From Panorpa germanica (taxonomy: Eukaryota > Arthropoda > Insecta > Mecoptera > Panorpidae), in the NCBI GenBank assembly GCA_963678705.1, contig OY783216.1, positions 11,594,001 to 11,658,000 on the forward strand: 64,000 bases of DNA, in the 5' to 3' direction. Below are positions 1 to 14,015 of this stretch, in pieces (position 1 is the stretch's first letter; each line of letters opens with the position of its first letter). The notes beneath the pieces were generated by a model, which saw only the letters and a list, made by a program, of their open reading frames with translations, did not search any database and had not been told where the DNA came from. The translations under genes were made by a program, and so were the position numbers.

Positions 1-2682
1 CAGTTTTGAGGTTATTTTCATAAGACCGCGTGTACGCGTCATATATATATTTAGTTATATTTTTTAACACTGGTTTCTAACTGTCAAACATTTTTAAAAA
101 CACTTATTTTAGAGTAAATTAGCACAATATTAAAATAAACTTTAATACATTTCGTTAGAAGAAGTATTTATATAATATATTTAATTTTTTTCCCTAATTA
201 ATTTCTTACTTTTAATCACTTTTTTCACCTAAAGTAGCAGATGCCGATGGAACACACACACAGTATATAGGTACCACTTGTGTTGCAAATCAAAATTAAC
301 GTCTTTGTTAACCAATATGTAGTTCTTCCTTTTTCTGCTAAGTCCCATCTGTCTTGCCAAAGACAAAGATCATCATCTTTGTTTTACTTGAAGATATAGC
401 CATTTTGTGTAGCTTCAAGAAACTACACATTTTATCTATAGAAGCTAAAGAACGGCTTTCTAGTTGTTCTCTGCTATTTGCACTGACAAGGATCACTATC
501 ATTCGGCAAAACATACGTTTACACAACCTTTTGAGTGAGAAACACAGTCCTTGTCGAATACCATGTTCCAGACTTGAGGACAACCATTAGATAGTTGCCT
601 ATTTTCATGGAACGGTAATCGGTTTGTAAAATTAATGTTAAAACAATGAATATAGTTTTCCATAGTGCAGTAGACGTTCCTAGAGATTTTTGCCGGCCTA
701 ATTCTTCGAATTGCACTTAGACACCAGACATTATTAAAGGCACACTGGATTTTCTATAAATTCTATATAGTATTATAATATGCGACAAGTTTTTTTTTTT
801 TTGCGTTATCCTGTAAAAGTGTGATTGTTCATGAACAGTCAGTCACAATTTTCAAGAAAATCATAAAAATTGTTTACTGATAACAATAAAAACACTCTCT
901 TTATTATTTGATACTCGCCTTTATACGAGTATAAACTAATTGTTATATATTAATATTATTTATAGTTAATGTTATTTGACTTATTAGATAGTGAGCAGCA
1001 ACCTTTTGTTTTCCGTATATTTGTAGAGTTTATATGAGGTCTTCCTTATATAGGTCTACAGATTTCTTGAATTTCTTAACCAGTTGATGTTTTAGCACTA
1101 ACACTAACCAAATTATTATCTATTTGTTTTGTCTATCGCACTTATTATTGTTTTATCTCAAAAACGACAAAGTTACAGTTTTAAGGTTATTTTCATAAGA
1201 CCGCGTGTACGCGTCATATATATATTTAGTTATATTTTTCAACACTGGTTTCTAACTGTCAAACATTTTTAAAAACACTTATTTTTGAGTAAATTAGCAC
1301 AACAATAAAATAAACTTAAATACATTTTGTTAGTAGAAGTATTTATATAATATATTTAATCTTTTTCCGTAATTAATTTCTCACTTTTAATCACTTTTTT
1401 CACCTAAAGTAGCAGATGCCGATCGAAAACACACAGTAGATAGGTACCCCTTGTGTTGCAAATCAAAATTAACGTCTTTGTTAACCAATATGTAGTTCTT
1501 CCTTTTTCTGTTAAGTCCCATCTGTCTTGCCAAAGGCAAGGATCATTATCTTTCTTTTACTTGAAGATATAGCCATTTTGTGTAGCTTTAAGAAACTACA
1601 CATTTTATCAAAACATACGTTTACACAACCTTTCGAGAGAGAAACACAGTCCTCATCGAATACCATGTTCCAGAGTTGAGGACAACCATTAAATAGTTGC
1701 CTCTTTTCATGGAACGTTAATCGGTTTGTAAAATTAATGTTTAACAATGAATATAGTTCTCCATAGTGCAGTAGACGATCCTAGTGATTTTTGCCGGCCT
1801 AATTCTTTGAAGGGCACTTGGCCTCCAGACATTATTAAGAGTTGAGGACAACCATTAGATAGTTGCCTGTTTTTATGGAACGGTAATCGGTTTGTAAAAT
1901 TAATGTTTATCAATGAATATAGTTCTCCATAGTGCAGTAGACGTTCCTAGAGATTTTTGCCGGCCTATTTCTTCGAAGGGCACTTGGCCACCAGACATTA
2001 TTAAAGGCACACTTTAATTTCTATAAATTTTATATAGTATTATAATATGCGACAAGTTATGTTTTTTTTTGCGTTATCCTGGTATATTGTGATTGTTTAT
2101 GAACAGTCAGTCACAATTTTCAAGAAAATCATATATATTGTTTACTTATAACAATTAATACACTCTCTTTATTATTTGGTACTCGCTTTTATACGAGTAT
2201 AAACTAATTGTTATATATTAATATTATTTATAGTTAATGTTATTTGACTTACTTGATAGTGAGCAGCAACCTTTTGTTTTCAGTATATTTGTAGTGTTTA
2301 TATGAGGTCTTCCTTATATATTTCTACAGATTTCTTAAATTTCTTAACCAGTTGATGTTTTAGCACTAACACTAACCTTATTATTATCAATTTTTTTGTC
2401 TATCGCACTTATTATTGTTTTATCTCAAAAACGACAAAGTTACAGTTTTGAGGTTATTTTCATAAGACCGCGTGTACGCGTCATATATATATTTAGTTAT
2501 ATTTTTCAACACTGGTTTCTAACTGTCAAACGTTTTTAGAAACACTTATTTTTGAGTAAATTAGCACAATATTAAATTGAACTTAAATACATTTCGTTAG
2601 AAGAAGTATTTATATAATATATTTGATTTTTTTCCCTAATTAATTTCCCACTTTTATTCACTTTTTTCACCTAAAGTAGCAG
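1..2682 (-). repeat. Leading monomers before the first complete HOR block
   Basis: Two monomers and part of a third. The stretch 1 to about 1400 is nearly identical to about 23357-24760 (shift about 23.36 kb), including a shared loss of the usual start context and a splice-donor site changed to ATAAGT on the sense strand near 979. The 1416-2682 monomer combines the ~70-bp ORF deletion with an internal duplication of about 165 bp. Confidence 0.8.
1672..1998 (-). repeat. ~165-bp internal tandem duplication within one monomer
   Basis: The segment beginning AGAGTTGAGGACAACC at 1672 recurs at 1838, directly abutting CCAGACATTATTA. Both copies run through the GTTAAAC/ORF start region to CCAGACATTATTA. 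This explains why the monomer spacing is 1267 bp here instead of about 1105. I see it only in this monomer, so it is probably young. Confidence 0.8.
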
Positions 2683-3406
2683 ATGCCGATCGAACACACA
2701 CAGTAGATAGGTACCACTTGTGTTGCAAATCAAAATTAACGTCTTATGTAACGTAACCAATATGTAGTTCTTCCTTTTTCTGCTAAGTCCCATCTGTCTT
2801 GCCAAAAGCAAAGATCATCATCTTTGTTTTATTTGAAGATATAGCCATTTTGTGTAGCTTCTAGAAACTACACATTTTATCTATATAAGCTAAAGAACGG
2901 CTTTCTAGTTGTTCTCTACTATTTCCACCAACAAGGATCACTTTATCATTCGGCAAAACATACGATTACACAACCTTTCGAGTGAGAAACACAGTCCTCG
3001 TCGAATACCATGTTTCAGAGTTGAGGACAACCATTAGATAGTTGCCTGTTTTTATGGAACGGTAATCGGTTTGTAAAATTAATGTTTATCAATGAATATA
3101 GTTCTCCATAGTGCAGTAGACGTTCCTAGATATTTTTGCTGGCCTAATTCTTCGAAGGGCACTTGGCCACCAGACATTATTAAAGGCACACTTTAATTTA
3201 CGCGTCATATATATATTTAGTTATATTTTTCAATACTGGTTTCTAACTGTCAAACATTTTTAAAAACACTAATTTTTGAGTAAATTAGCACAATATTAAA
3301 ATAAACCTAAATACATTTCGTTAGTAGAAGTATTTATATAATATATTTAATCTTTTTCCGTAATTAATTTCTCACTTTTAATCACTTTTTTCACCTAAAG
3401 TAGCAG
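2683..3406 (-). repeat. Truncated 724-bp monomer, HOR start (block A)
   Basis: At about 3199 the sequence jumps from GGCACACTTTAATTT straight to ACGCGTCATATATATATTT. About 450 bp is missing: the acceptor, palindrome, hairpin, donor and TATA region. This monomer therefore lacks the whole putative promoter and first exon. The same breakpoint recurs in the other three blocks, so the deletion predates HOR amplification. Confidence 0.88.
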
Positions 3407-3729
3407 ATGCCGATCGAACACACACACAGTAAATAGGTACCCCTTGTGTTGCAAATCAAAATTAACGTCTTTGTTAACCAATATGTAGTTCTTCCTTTTT
3501 CTGTTAAGTCCCATCTGTCTTGCCAAAGGCAAGGATCATCATCTTTGTTTTACTTGAAGATATAGCCATTTTGTGTAGCTTCAAGAAACTACACATTTTA
3601 TCAAAACATACGTTTACACAACCTTTCAAGTGAGAAACACAGTCCTCGTCGAATACCATGTTCCAGAGTTGAGGACAACCATTAGATAGTTGCCTCTTTT
3701 CATGGAACGGTAATCGGTTTTTTGTAAAA

Positions 3730-3828
3730 TTAATGTTTAACAATGAATATAGTTCTCCATAGTGCAGTAGACGTTCCTAGAGATTTTAGCCGGCCTAATT
3801 CTTCAAAGGGCACTTGGCCACCAGACAT
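3730..3828 (-). CDS. 32-codon version of the monomer ORF (left-array example)
   Basis: Minus-strand frame MSGGQVPFEELGRLKS... ending IVKH-stop. The acceptor AG is the complement of CT at 3842-3843, about 14 bases upstream. The same frame recurs at corresponding positions in blocks B, C and D. Confidence 0.18.
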   Translation of the reverse strand: MSGGQVPFEELGRLKSLGTSTALWRTIFIVKH

Positions 3829-6800
3829 TATTAAAGGCACCCTGGAATTTTTATAAATTCTATATAGTATTATAATATGCGACAAGTTATGTTTTTTTTT
3901 GCATTATCTTGGGTATATTGTGATTGTTCATGAACAATCAGTCACAATTTTTAAGAAAACCATATATATTGTTTACTTATAACAATTAATGCACTCTCTC
4001 TATTATTTAAAACTCGCTTTTATACGAGTATAAACTAGTTGTTATGTATTAATATTATTTATAGTTAATGTTATTTGACTTACTTGATAGTGAGCAGCAA
4101 CCTTTTGTTTTCCGTATATTTGTAGTGTTTATATGAGGTCTTCCTTATATAGGTCTACAGATTTCTTGAATTTCTTAACCAGTTGATGTTTTAGCACTAA
4201 CACTAACCTAATTATTATCAATTTATTTGTCTATCGCACTTATTATTGTTTTATCTCAAAAACAACCAAGTTACAGTTTTGAGGTTATTTTCATAAGACC
4301 GCATGTACGCGTCATATATATATTTAGTTTTATTTTTCAACACTGGTTTCTAACTGTCAAGCATTTTTAACAACACTTATTTTAGTGTAATTTAGCACAA
4401 TATTAAAATAAACTTAAATACATTTCGTTAGAAGAAGTATTTATATAATATATTTAATTTTTTTTCGTAATTTATTTTTCACTTTTAATCACTTTTTTTA
4501 CCTAAAGTAGCAGATGCCGATCGAACACACACACAGTAGATAGGTACCACTTGTGTTGCAAATCAAAATTAACGTCTTTGTTAACCAATATGTAGTTCTT
4601 CCTTTTTCTGCTAAGTCCCATCTGTCTTGCCAGAGGCAAAGATCATCATCTTTGTTTTACTTGAAGATATAGCTATTTTGTGTAGCTTTAAGAAACTACA
4701 CATTTTATCTATAGAAGCTAAAGAACGGCTTTCTAGTTGTTCTCTGCTATTTGCACCGACAAGGATCACTATCATTCAACAAAACATACGTTTACACAAC
4801 CTTTCGAGTGAGAAACACAGTCCTCGTCGAATACCATGTTTCAGAGTTGAGGACAACCATTAGATAGTTGCCTGTTTTTATGGAACGGTATTTGGTTTGT
4901 AAAATTAATGTTTATCAATGAATATTGTTCTCCATAGTGCAGTAGACGTTCCTTAAGATTTTTGCCGGCCTATTTCTTCGAAGGGCACTTGGCCACCAGA
5001 CATTATTAGAGGCACACTTTAATTTCTATAAATTCTATATAGTATTATAATATGCGACAAGTTATGTTTTTTTTTGCGCTATCCTGGTATATTGTGATTG
5101 TTTATGAACAGTCAGTCACAATTTTCAAGAAAATCATATATATTGTTTACTTATAACAATTAATACACTCTCTTTATTATTTGAAACTCGCTTTTATACG
5201 AGTATAACCTAATTGTTATATATTAATATTATTTATAGTTAATGTTATTTGACTTACTTGATAGTAAGCAGCAACCTTTTGTTTCCCGTATATTTGTAGT
5301 GTTTATATGAGGTCTTCCTTATATAGGTCTACAGATTTTTTGAATTTCTTAACCAGTTGATGTTTTAGCACTAACACTAACCTAATTATTATTAATTTCT
5401 TTGTCTACCGCACTAATTATTGTTTTATTTCAAAAACCACAAAGTTACAGTTTTGAGGTTATTTTCATAAGACCGCGTGTACGCGTCATATATATATTTA
5501 GTTATATTTTTTAACACTGGTTTCTAACTGTCAAACATTTTTAAAAACACTTATTTTAGAGTAAATTAGCACAATATTAAAATAAACTTAAATACATTTC
5601 GTTAGAAGAAGTATTTATATAATATATTTAATTTTTTTCCCTAATTAATTTCTTACTTTTAATCACTTTTTTCACCTAAAGTAGCAGATGCCGATGGAAC
5701 ACACACACAGTATATAGGTACCACTTGTGTTGCAAATCAAAATTAACGTCTTTGTTAACCAATATGTAGTTCTTCCTTTTTCTGCTAAGTCCCATCTGTC
5801 TTGCCAAAGACAAAGATCATCATCTTTGTTTTACTTGAAGATATAGCCATTTTGTGTAGCTTCAAGAAACTACACATTTTATCTATAGAAGCTAAAGAAC
5901 GGCTTTCTAGTTGTTCTCTGCTATTTGCACTGACAAGGATCACTATCATTCGGCAAAACATACGTTTACACAACCTTTTGAGTGAGAAACACAGTCCTCG
6001 TCGAATACCATGTTTCAGAGTTGAGGACAACCATTAGATAGTTGCCTGTTTTTAGGGAACGGTAATCGGTTTGTAAAATTAATGTTTATCAATGAATATA
6101 GTTCTCCATAGTGCAGTAGACGTTCCTAGAGATTTTTGCCGGCCTATTTCTTCGAAGGGCACTTGGCCACCAGACATTATTAAAGGCACACTTTAATTTC
6201 TATAAATTCTATATAGTATTATAATATGCGACAAGTTATGTTTTTTTTTGCGTTATCCTGGTATATTGTGATTGTTTATGAACAGTCAGTCACAATTTTT
6301 AAGAAAATTATATATATTGTTTACTTATAACAATTAATACACTCTCTTTATTATTTGATACTCGCTTTTATACGAGTATAAACTAATTGTTATATATTAT
6401 TATTATTTATAGTTAATGTTATTTGACTTACTTGATAGTGAGCAGCAACCTTTTGTTTTCCGTATATTTGTAGTGTTTATATGAGGTCTTCCTTATATCG
6501 GTCTACAGATTTCTTGAATTTCTTAACCAGTTGATGTTTTAGCACTAACACTAACCTAATTATTATCAATTTTTTTGTCTATCGCACTTATTATTGCTTT
6601 ATCTTAAAAACGACAAAGTTACAGTTTTTAGGTTATTTTCATAAGACCGCGTGTACGCGTCATATATATATTTAGTTATATTTTTCAACACTGGTTTCTA
6701 ACTGTCAAACATTTTTAAAAACACTTATTTTAGAGTAAATTAGCACAATATTAAAATAAACTTAAATACATTTCGTTAGAAGAAGTATTTATATAATATA

Positions 6801-9800
6801 TTTAATTTTTTTCCCTAATTAATTTCTCACTTTTAATCACTTTTTTCACCTAAAGTAGCAGATGCCGATCGAACACACACAGTAGATAGGTACCACTTGT
6901 GTTGCAAATTAAAATTAACGTCTTTGTTAATCAATATGTAGTTCTTCCTTTTTCTGTTAAGTCCCATCTGTCTTGCTAAAGGCAAGGATAATCTTTTTTG
7001 TTTTACTTGAAGATATAGCTATTTGTGTAGCTTTAAGAAACTACACATTTTATCAAAACATACATTTACACAACCTTTTGAGTGAGAAACACAGTCCTCG
7101 TCAAATACCATGTGCCAGAGTTGAGGACTACCATTAGATAGTTGCCTCTTTTCATGGAACGTAATCGGTTTGTAAAATTATTGTTTAACAGTAAATATAG
7201 TTCTCCATAGTGCAGTAGACGTTCCTAGAGATTTTTGCCGGCCTAATTCTTCGAAGGGCACTTAGCCACCAGACATTATTAAAGGCACCGTAAAATTTTT
7301 ATAAATTCTATATAGTATTATATTATGCGACAAGTTATGTTTTTTTTTGCGTTATCTTGGTATAGTGTGATTGTTCATGAGCAATCAGTCACAATTTTTA
7401 AGAAAACCATATATATTGTATACTTATAACAATTAATACACTCTCTTTATTATTTGAAACTCGCTTTTATACGAGTATAACCTAATTGTTATGTATTAAT
7501 ATTATTTATAGTTAATGTTATTTGACTTACTTGATAGTGAGCAGCAACCTTTTGTTTCCCGTATATTTGTAGTGTTTATATAAGGTCTTCCTTATATAGG
7601 TCTACAGATTTTTTGAATTTCTTAACCAGTTGATGTTTTAGCACTAACACTAACCTAATTATTATTAATTTCTTTGTCTACCGCACTTATTATTGTTTTA
7701 TTTCAAAAACCACAAAGTTACAGTTTTGAGGTTATTTTCATAAGATCGCGTGTACGCGTCATTGTATATATTTAGTTATATTTTTCAACACTGGTTTCTA
7801 ACTGTCAAGCATTTTTAAAAACACTTATTTTAGAGTAAATTAGCACAATATTAAAATAAACTCAAATACATTTCGTTAGAAGAAGTATTTATATAATATA
7901 TTTAATTTTTTTCCGTAATTAATTTCTTACTTTTAATCACTTTTTTCACCTAAAGTAGCAGATGCCGATCGAACACACACACAGTAAATAGGTACTACTT
8001 GTGTTGCAAATCAAAATTAACGTCTTTGTTAACCAATATGTAGTTCTTTCTTTTTCTGTTAAGTCCCATCTGTCTTGCCAAAGGCAAGGATCCTTATTTT
8101 TGTTTTACTTGAAGATATAACCATTTTATGTAGCTTCAAGAAACTACACATTTTATCGAAACATACGTTTACACAACCTTTCGAGTGAGAAACACAGTCC
8201 TCGTCGAATACCATGTTCCAGAGTTGAGGACAACCATTAGATAGTTGCCTCTTTTCATGGAACGGTAATAGGTTTTTTGTAAAATTAATGTTTAACAATG
8301 AATATAGTTCTCCATAGTGCAGTAGACGTTCCTAGAGATTTTTGCCGGCCTAATTCTTCGAAAGGCACTTGGCCACCAGACATTATTAAAGGCACCCTGG
8401 AATTTCTATAAATTCTATATAGTATTATAATATGCGACAAGTTATGTTTTTTTTTGCATTAACTTAGTATATTGTGATTGTTCATGAACAATCAGTCACA
8501 ATTTTTAAGAAAACCATATATATTGTTTACTTATAACAATTAATACACTCTCTTTATTATTTAAAACTCGCATTTATACGAGTATAAACTAATTGTTATG
8601 TATTAATATTATTTATTGTTAATGTTATTTGACTTACTTGATAATGAGCAGCAACCTTTTGTTTCCCGTATATTTGTAGTGTTTATATGAGGTCTTTCTT
8701 ATATAGGTCTACAGATTTTTTAATTTTTTAACCAGTTGATGTTTTAGCACTAACACTAACCTAATTATTATTAATTTCTTTGTCTACCGCACTTATTATT
8801 GTTTTATCTCAAAATCGACAAAGTTACAGTTTTAAGGTTATTTTCATAAGACCGCGTGTACGCGTCATATATATATTTAGTTATATTTTTCCAAACTGGT
8901 TTTTAACTGTCAAACATTTTTAAAAACACTTATTTTTGAGTAAATTAGCACAATATTAAAATAAACCTAAATACATTTCGTTAGTAAAAGTATTTATATA
9001 ATATATTTAATCTTTTCCGTAAATAATTTCTCACTTTTAATCACTTTTTTCACCTATAGTAGCAGATGCCGATCGAACACACACACAGTAGATAGGTACC
9101 CCTTGTGATGCAATTTAAAATTACCGTCTTTGTTAACCAATATGTAGTTCTTCCTTTTTCTGTTAAGTCCCATCTGTCTTGCCAAAGGCAAGAATCATCA
9201 TCTTTGTTTTACTTAAAGATATAGCCATTTTGTGTAGCTTCAAGAAACTACACATTTTATCAAAACATACGTTTACACAACCTTTCGAGTGAGAAACACA
9301 GTCCTCGTCGAATACCATGTTCCAGAGTTGAGGACAACCATTAGATAGTTGCCTCTTTTTATGGAACGTTAATCGGTTTATAAAATTTATGTTTAACAAT
9401 AAATATAGTTCTCCATAGTGTAGTAGACGATCCTAGAGATTTTTGCCGGCCTAATTCTTCGAAGAGCACTTGGCCACCAGACATTATTAAAGGCACCCTG
9501 GAATTTTTATAAATTCTATATAGTATTATCTTATGCGACAAGTTATGTTTTTTTTTTGCGTTACCTTGGTATAGTGTGATTGTTCATGAGCAATCAGTCA
9601 CAATTTTCAAGAAAACCATATATATTGTATACTTATAACAATAAATACACTCTCTTTATTATTCGAAACTCGCTTTTTTACGAGTATAACCTAATTGTTA
9701 TGTATTAATATTATTTATAGTTAATGTTATTTGTCTTACTTAATTGTGAGCAGCAACCTTTCGTTTCCCGTATATTTGTAGTTTTTATATGAGGTCTTCC

Positions 9801-11710
9801 TTATATAGGTCTACAGATTTTTTGAATTTTTTAACCAGTTGATGTTTTAGCACTAACACTAACCTAATTATTATTAATTTCTTTGTCTATCGCACTTATT
9901 ATTGTTTTATTTCAAAAACCACAAAGTTACAATTTTGAGGTTATTTTCATAAGACCGCGTGTACGCGTCATTGTATATATTTAGTTATATTTTTCAACAC
10001 TGGTTTCTAACTGTCAAACATTTTTAAAAACACTTATTTTAGAGTAAATTAGCACAATATTAAAATAAACCTAAATACATTTTGTTAGAAGAAGTATTTA
10101 TATAATATATTTAATTTTTTTCCGTAATTAATTTCTTACTTTTACTCACTTTTTTCACCTAAAGTAGCAGATGCCGATCGAACACACACACAGTAAATAG
10201 GTACCACTTGTGTTGCAAATCAAAATTAACGTCTTTGTTAACCAATTTGTAGTTTTTTCTTTTTCTGTTAATTCCCATCTGTCTTGCCAAAGGCAAGGAT
10301 CATCATCTTAGTTTTACTTAAAGATATAGCCGTTTTGTGTTGCTTCAAGAAACTACACATTTTATTAAAACATACGTTTACACAACCTTTCGAGTGAGAA
10401 ACACAGTCCTCGTCGAATACCATGTTCCAGAGTTAAGGACAACCACTAGATAGTTGCCTCTTTTCATGGAACGGTAATCGGTTTGTAAAATTAATGTTTT
10501 ACAATGAATATAGTTCTCCATAGTGCAGTAGACGTTCCTAGAGATTTTTGCCGGCCTAATTCTTCAAAGGGCACTTGGCCACCAGACATTATTAAAGGCA
10601 CCCTGGAATTTCTTTAAATTCTATATAGTACTATAATATGCGACAAGTTATGTTTTTTCTTGCGTTATCTTGGTATAGTGTGATTGTTCATGAACAATCA
10701 GTCACTATTTTCAAGAAAACCATATAAATTATTTACTGTTAACAATTAATACACTCTCTTTATTATTTAAAACTCGCTTTAATACGAGTATAAACTATTT
10801 GTTATGTATTATTATTATTTATAGTTAATGTTATTTGACTTACTTGATAGTGAGCAGCAACCTTTTGTTCTCCGTATATTTGTAGTGTTTATATGAGGTC
10901 TTCCTTATATAGGTCTACAGATATCTTTAATTTCTTAACCAGTTGATGTTTTAGCATTAACACTAACCTAATTATTATCAATTTCTTTGTCTATCGCACT
11001 TATTATTGTTTTATCTCAAAAACGACAAAGTTACAGTTTTGAGGTTATTTTCATAAAGCGTCATATATATATTTAGTTATATTTTTCAACACTGGTTTCT
11101 AACTGTCAAACATTTTTAGAAACACTTATTTTTGAGTAAATTAGCACAATATTAAAATAAACTTAAATACATTTCGTTAGTAGAAGTATTTATATAATAT
11201 ATTTAATCTTTTTCCGTAATTAATTTTTCACTTTTAATCACTTTTTTCACCTAAAGTAGCAGATGCCGATCGAACACACACACAGTAGATAGGTACCCCT
11301 TGTGTTGCAAATCAAAATTAACGTCTTTGTTAACCAATATGTAGTTCTTCCTTTTTCTGTTAAGTCCCATCTGTCTTTCCAAAGGCAAGGATCATCATCT
11401 TTGTTTTACTTGAAGATATAGCCATTTTGTGTAGCTTTAAGAAACTACACATTTTATCAAGACATACGTTTACACAACCTTTTGAGTGAGAAACACAGTC
11501 CTCATCAAATACCATGTTCCAGAGTTGAGGACAACCATTAGATAGTTGCCTCTTTTCATGGAACGTTAATTGGTTTGTAAAATTAATGTTTAACAATGAA
11601 TATAGTTCTCCATAGTACAGTAGACGATCCTAGAGATTTTTGCCGGCCTAATTCTTTGAAGGGCATTTGGCCACCAGACATTAATAAAGGCACCCTGGAA
11701 TTTTTATAAA

Positions 11711-12332
11711 TTCTATATAGTATTATCTTATGCGACAAGTTTTTTTTTTTTTGCGTTACCTTGGTATAGTGTGATTGTTCATGAGCAATCAGTCACAATT
11801 TTCAAGAAAACCATATATATTGTATACTTATAACAATTAATGCACTCTCTTTATTATTTGAAACTTGCTTTTATACAAGTATAACCTAATTGTTATGTAT
11901 TAATATTATTTATAGTTAATGTTATTTGACTTACTTAATAGTGAGCAGCAACCTTTTGTTTCCCGTATATTTGTAGTGTTTATATGAGGTTTTCCTTAAA
12001 AAGGTCTACAGATTTTTTAATTTTTTTAACCAGTTTATGTTTTAGCACTAACACTAACCTAATTATTATTAATTTCTTTGTCTATCGCACTTGCTGCTCA
12101 CTATTAAGTAAGTCAAATAACATTAACTATAAATTATATTAATACATAACAATTAGGTTATACTCGTATAAAAGCGAGTTTTAAATAATAAAGAGAGTGT
12201 ATTAATTGTTATAAGTATACAATATATATGGTTTTCTTGAAAATTGTGACTGATTGCTCATGAACAATCACACTATACCAAGGTAACGCAAAAAAAAACA
12301 TAACTTGTCGCATAAGATAATACTATATAGAA
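11711..12332. repeat. Fold-back: 240-bp inverted arms with ~141-bp spacer (block A)
   Basis: The left arm 11711-11950 is in array orientation; the right arm 12092-12332 is its near-perfect reverse complement (TGCTGCTCACTATTAAGTAA... against the left TTACTTAATAGTGAGCAGCA). The arms carry the donor GTAAGT, hairpin, palindrome and A-run of the monomer. The spacer holds the TATA region, here mutated to CCTTAAAAAGG. After the right arm comes a short A/T-rich scar (TAGCTTTAAGAGCTTAAGCT), then the ORF region resumes at a different phase. The arms could pair as a long hairpin in RNA or single-stranded DNA. Confidence 0.92.
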
Positions 12333-13291
12333 TATAGCTTTAAGAGCTTAAGCTATAAGCTTTAAGAAACTACACATTTTATCAAAACATACGTTTACAC
12401 AACCTTTCGAGTGAGAAACACAGTCCTCGTCGAATACCATGTTCCAGAGTTGAGAACAACCATTAGATAGTTGCCTTTTTTCATGGAACGGTAATCGGTT
12501 TGTTAAATTAATGTTTAACAATTAATATAGTTCTCCATAGTGCAGTAGACGTTCCTAGAGATTTTTGCCAGCCTAATTCTTCGAAGGGCACTTAGCCACC
12601 AGACATTATTAAAGGCACCCTAGAATTTCTATAAATTCTATATAGTATTATAATATGCGACAAGTTATGTATTTTTTTTGCGTTATCTTATTATAGTGTG
12701 ATTGTTCATGAACATTCAGTCACAATTTTCAAGAAAACCATATATATTGTTTACTTATAACAATTAATACACTTTCCTTATTATTTGAAACTCGCTTTTA
12801 TACGAGTATAAACTAATTGTTATGTAATAATATTATTTATAGTTAATGTTATTTGACTTACTTGATAGTGAGCAGCAACCTTTTGTTTTCCGTATATTTG
12901 TAGTGTTTATATGATGTTTTCCTTATATAGGTCTACAGATTTCTTAAATTTATTAACCAGTTGATGTTTAAACACTAACACTAACCTAATTATTATCAAT
13001 TTCTTTGTCTATCGCACTTATTATTGTTTTATCTCAAAAACGACAAAGTTACAGTTTTGAGGTTATTTTCATAAGACCGCGTGTACGCGTCATATATATA
13101 TTTAGTTATATTTTTCAACACTGGTTTCTAACTGTCAAACGTTTTTAGAAACACTTATTTTTGAGTAAATTAGCACAATATTAAATTAAACTTAAATACA
13201 TTTCGTTAGAAGAAGTATTTATATAATATATTTAATTTTTTTCCCTAATTAATTTCCCACTTTTATTCACTTTTTTCACCTAAAGTAGCAG

Positions 13292-14015
13292 ATGCCGATC
13301 GAACACACACAGTAGATAGGTACCACTTGTGTTGCAAATCAAAATTAACGTCTTATGTAACGTAACCAATATGTAGTTCTTCCTTTTTCTGCTAAGTCCC
13401 ATCTGTCTTGCCAAAAGCAAAGATCATCATCTTTGTTTTATTTGAAGATATAGCCATTTTGTGTAGCTTCTAGAAACTACACATTTTATTTATATAAGCT
13501 AAAGAACGGCTTTCTAGTTGTTCTCTACTATTTGCACCAACAAGGATCACTTTATCATTCGGCAAAACATACGATTACACAACCTTTCGAGTGAGAAACA
13601 CAGTCCTCGTCGAATACCATGTTTCAGAGTTGAGGACAACCATTAGATAGTTGCCTGTTTTTATGGAACGGTAATCGGTTTGTAAAATTAATGTTCATCA
13701 ATGAATATAGTTCTCCATAGTGCAGTAGACGTTCCTAGATATTTTTGCTGGCCTAATTCTTCGAAGGGCACTTGGCCACCAGACATTATTAAAGGCACAC
13801 TTTAATTTACGCGTCATATATATATTTAGTTATATTTTTCAATACTGGTTTCTAACTGTCAAACATTTTTAAAAACACTAATTTTTGAGTAAATTAGCAC
13901 AATATTAAAATAAACCTAAATACATTTCGTTAGTAGAAGTATTAATATAATATATTTAATCTTTTTCCGTAATTAATTTCTCACTTTTAATCACTTTTTT
14001 CACCTAAAGTAGCAG
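13292..14015 (-). repeat. Truncated 724-bp monomer, HOR start (block B)
   Basis: Same deletion junction (TTTAATTT|ACGCGTCAT) at about 13809, identical to block A apart from a few substitutions. Confidence 0.88.

Larger units (their letters stand above)
2683..13291 (-). repeat. HOR block A (10609 bp)
   Basis: Nine landmark intervals: 724, 1106, 1175, 1174, 1100, 1104, 1105, 1092 and 2029 bp. It starts with the truncated monomer and ends with the fold-back monomer. The order recurs in blocks B, C and D with near-identical subfamily markers; for example the ORF copies at 3504-3743, 4627-4863 and 5785-6030 recur at 14113, 15236 and 16394, a constant 10609-bp shift. Confidence 0.88.

Noticed and set aside
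2695..2705. CA/TG microsatellite next to the ATGCCGAT landmark
   Set aside because: Real, but only three to six dinucleotides, varying by slippage; ordinary.
4627..4863. Plus-strand 78-codon ORF (MPEAKIIIFVLLEDIAIL...) repeated across the left array
   Set aside because: It lies on the strand opposite the TATA, donor, acceptor and ATG layout and is the complement of the other ORF. It seems to stay open because both strands of a low-stop segment are open. No start context or family supports it.
5785..6030. 81-codon minus-strand frame beginning SSTLKHGIRRG
   Set aside because: The apparent start is TTG, and the frame differs from that of the ATG-led ORF. I consider it a shadow of the same segment, open by composition.
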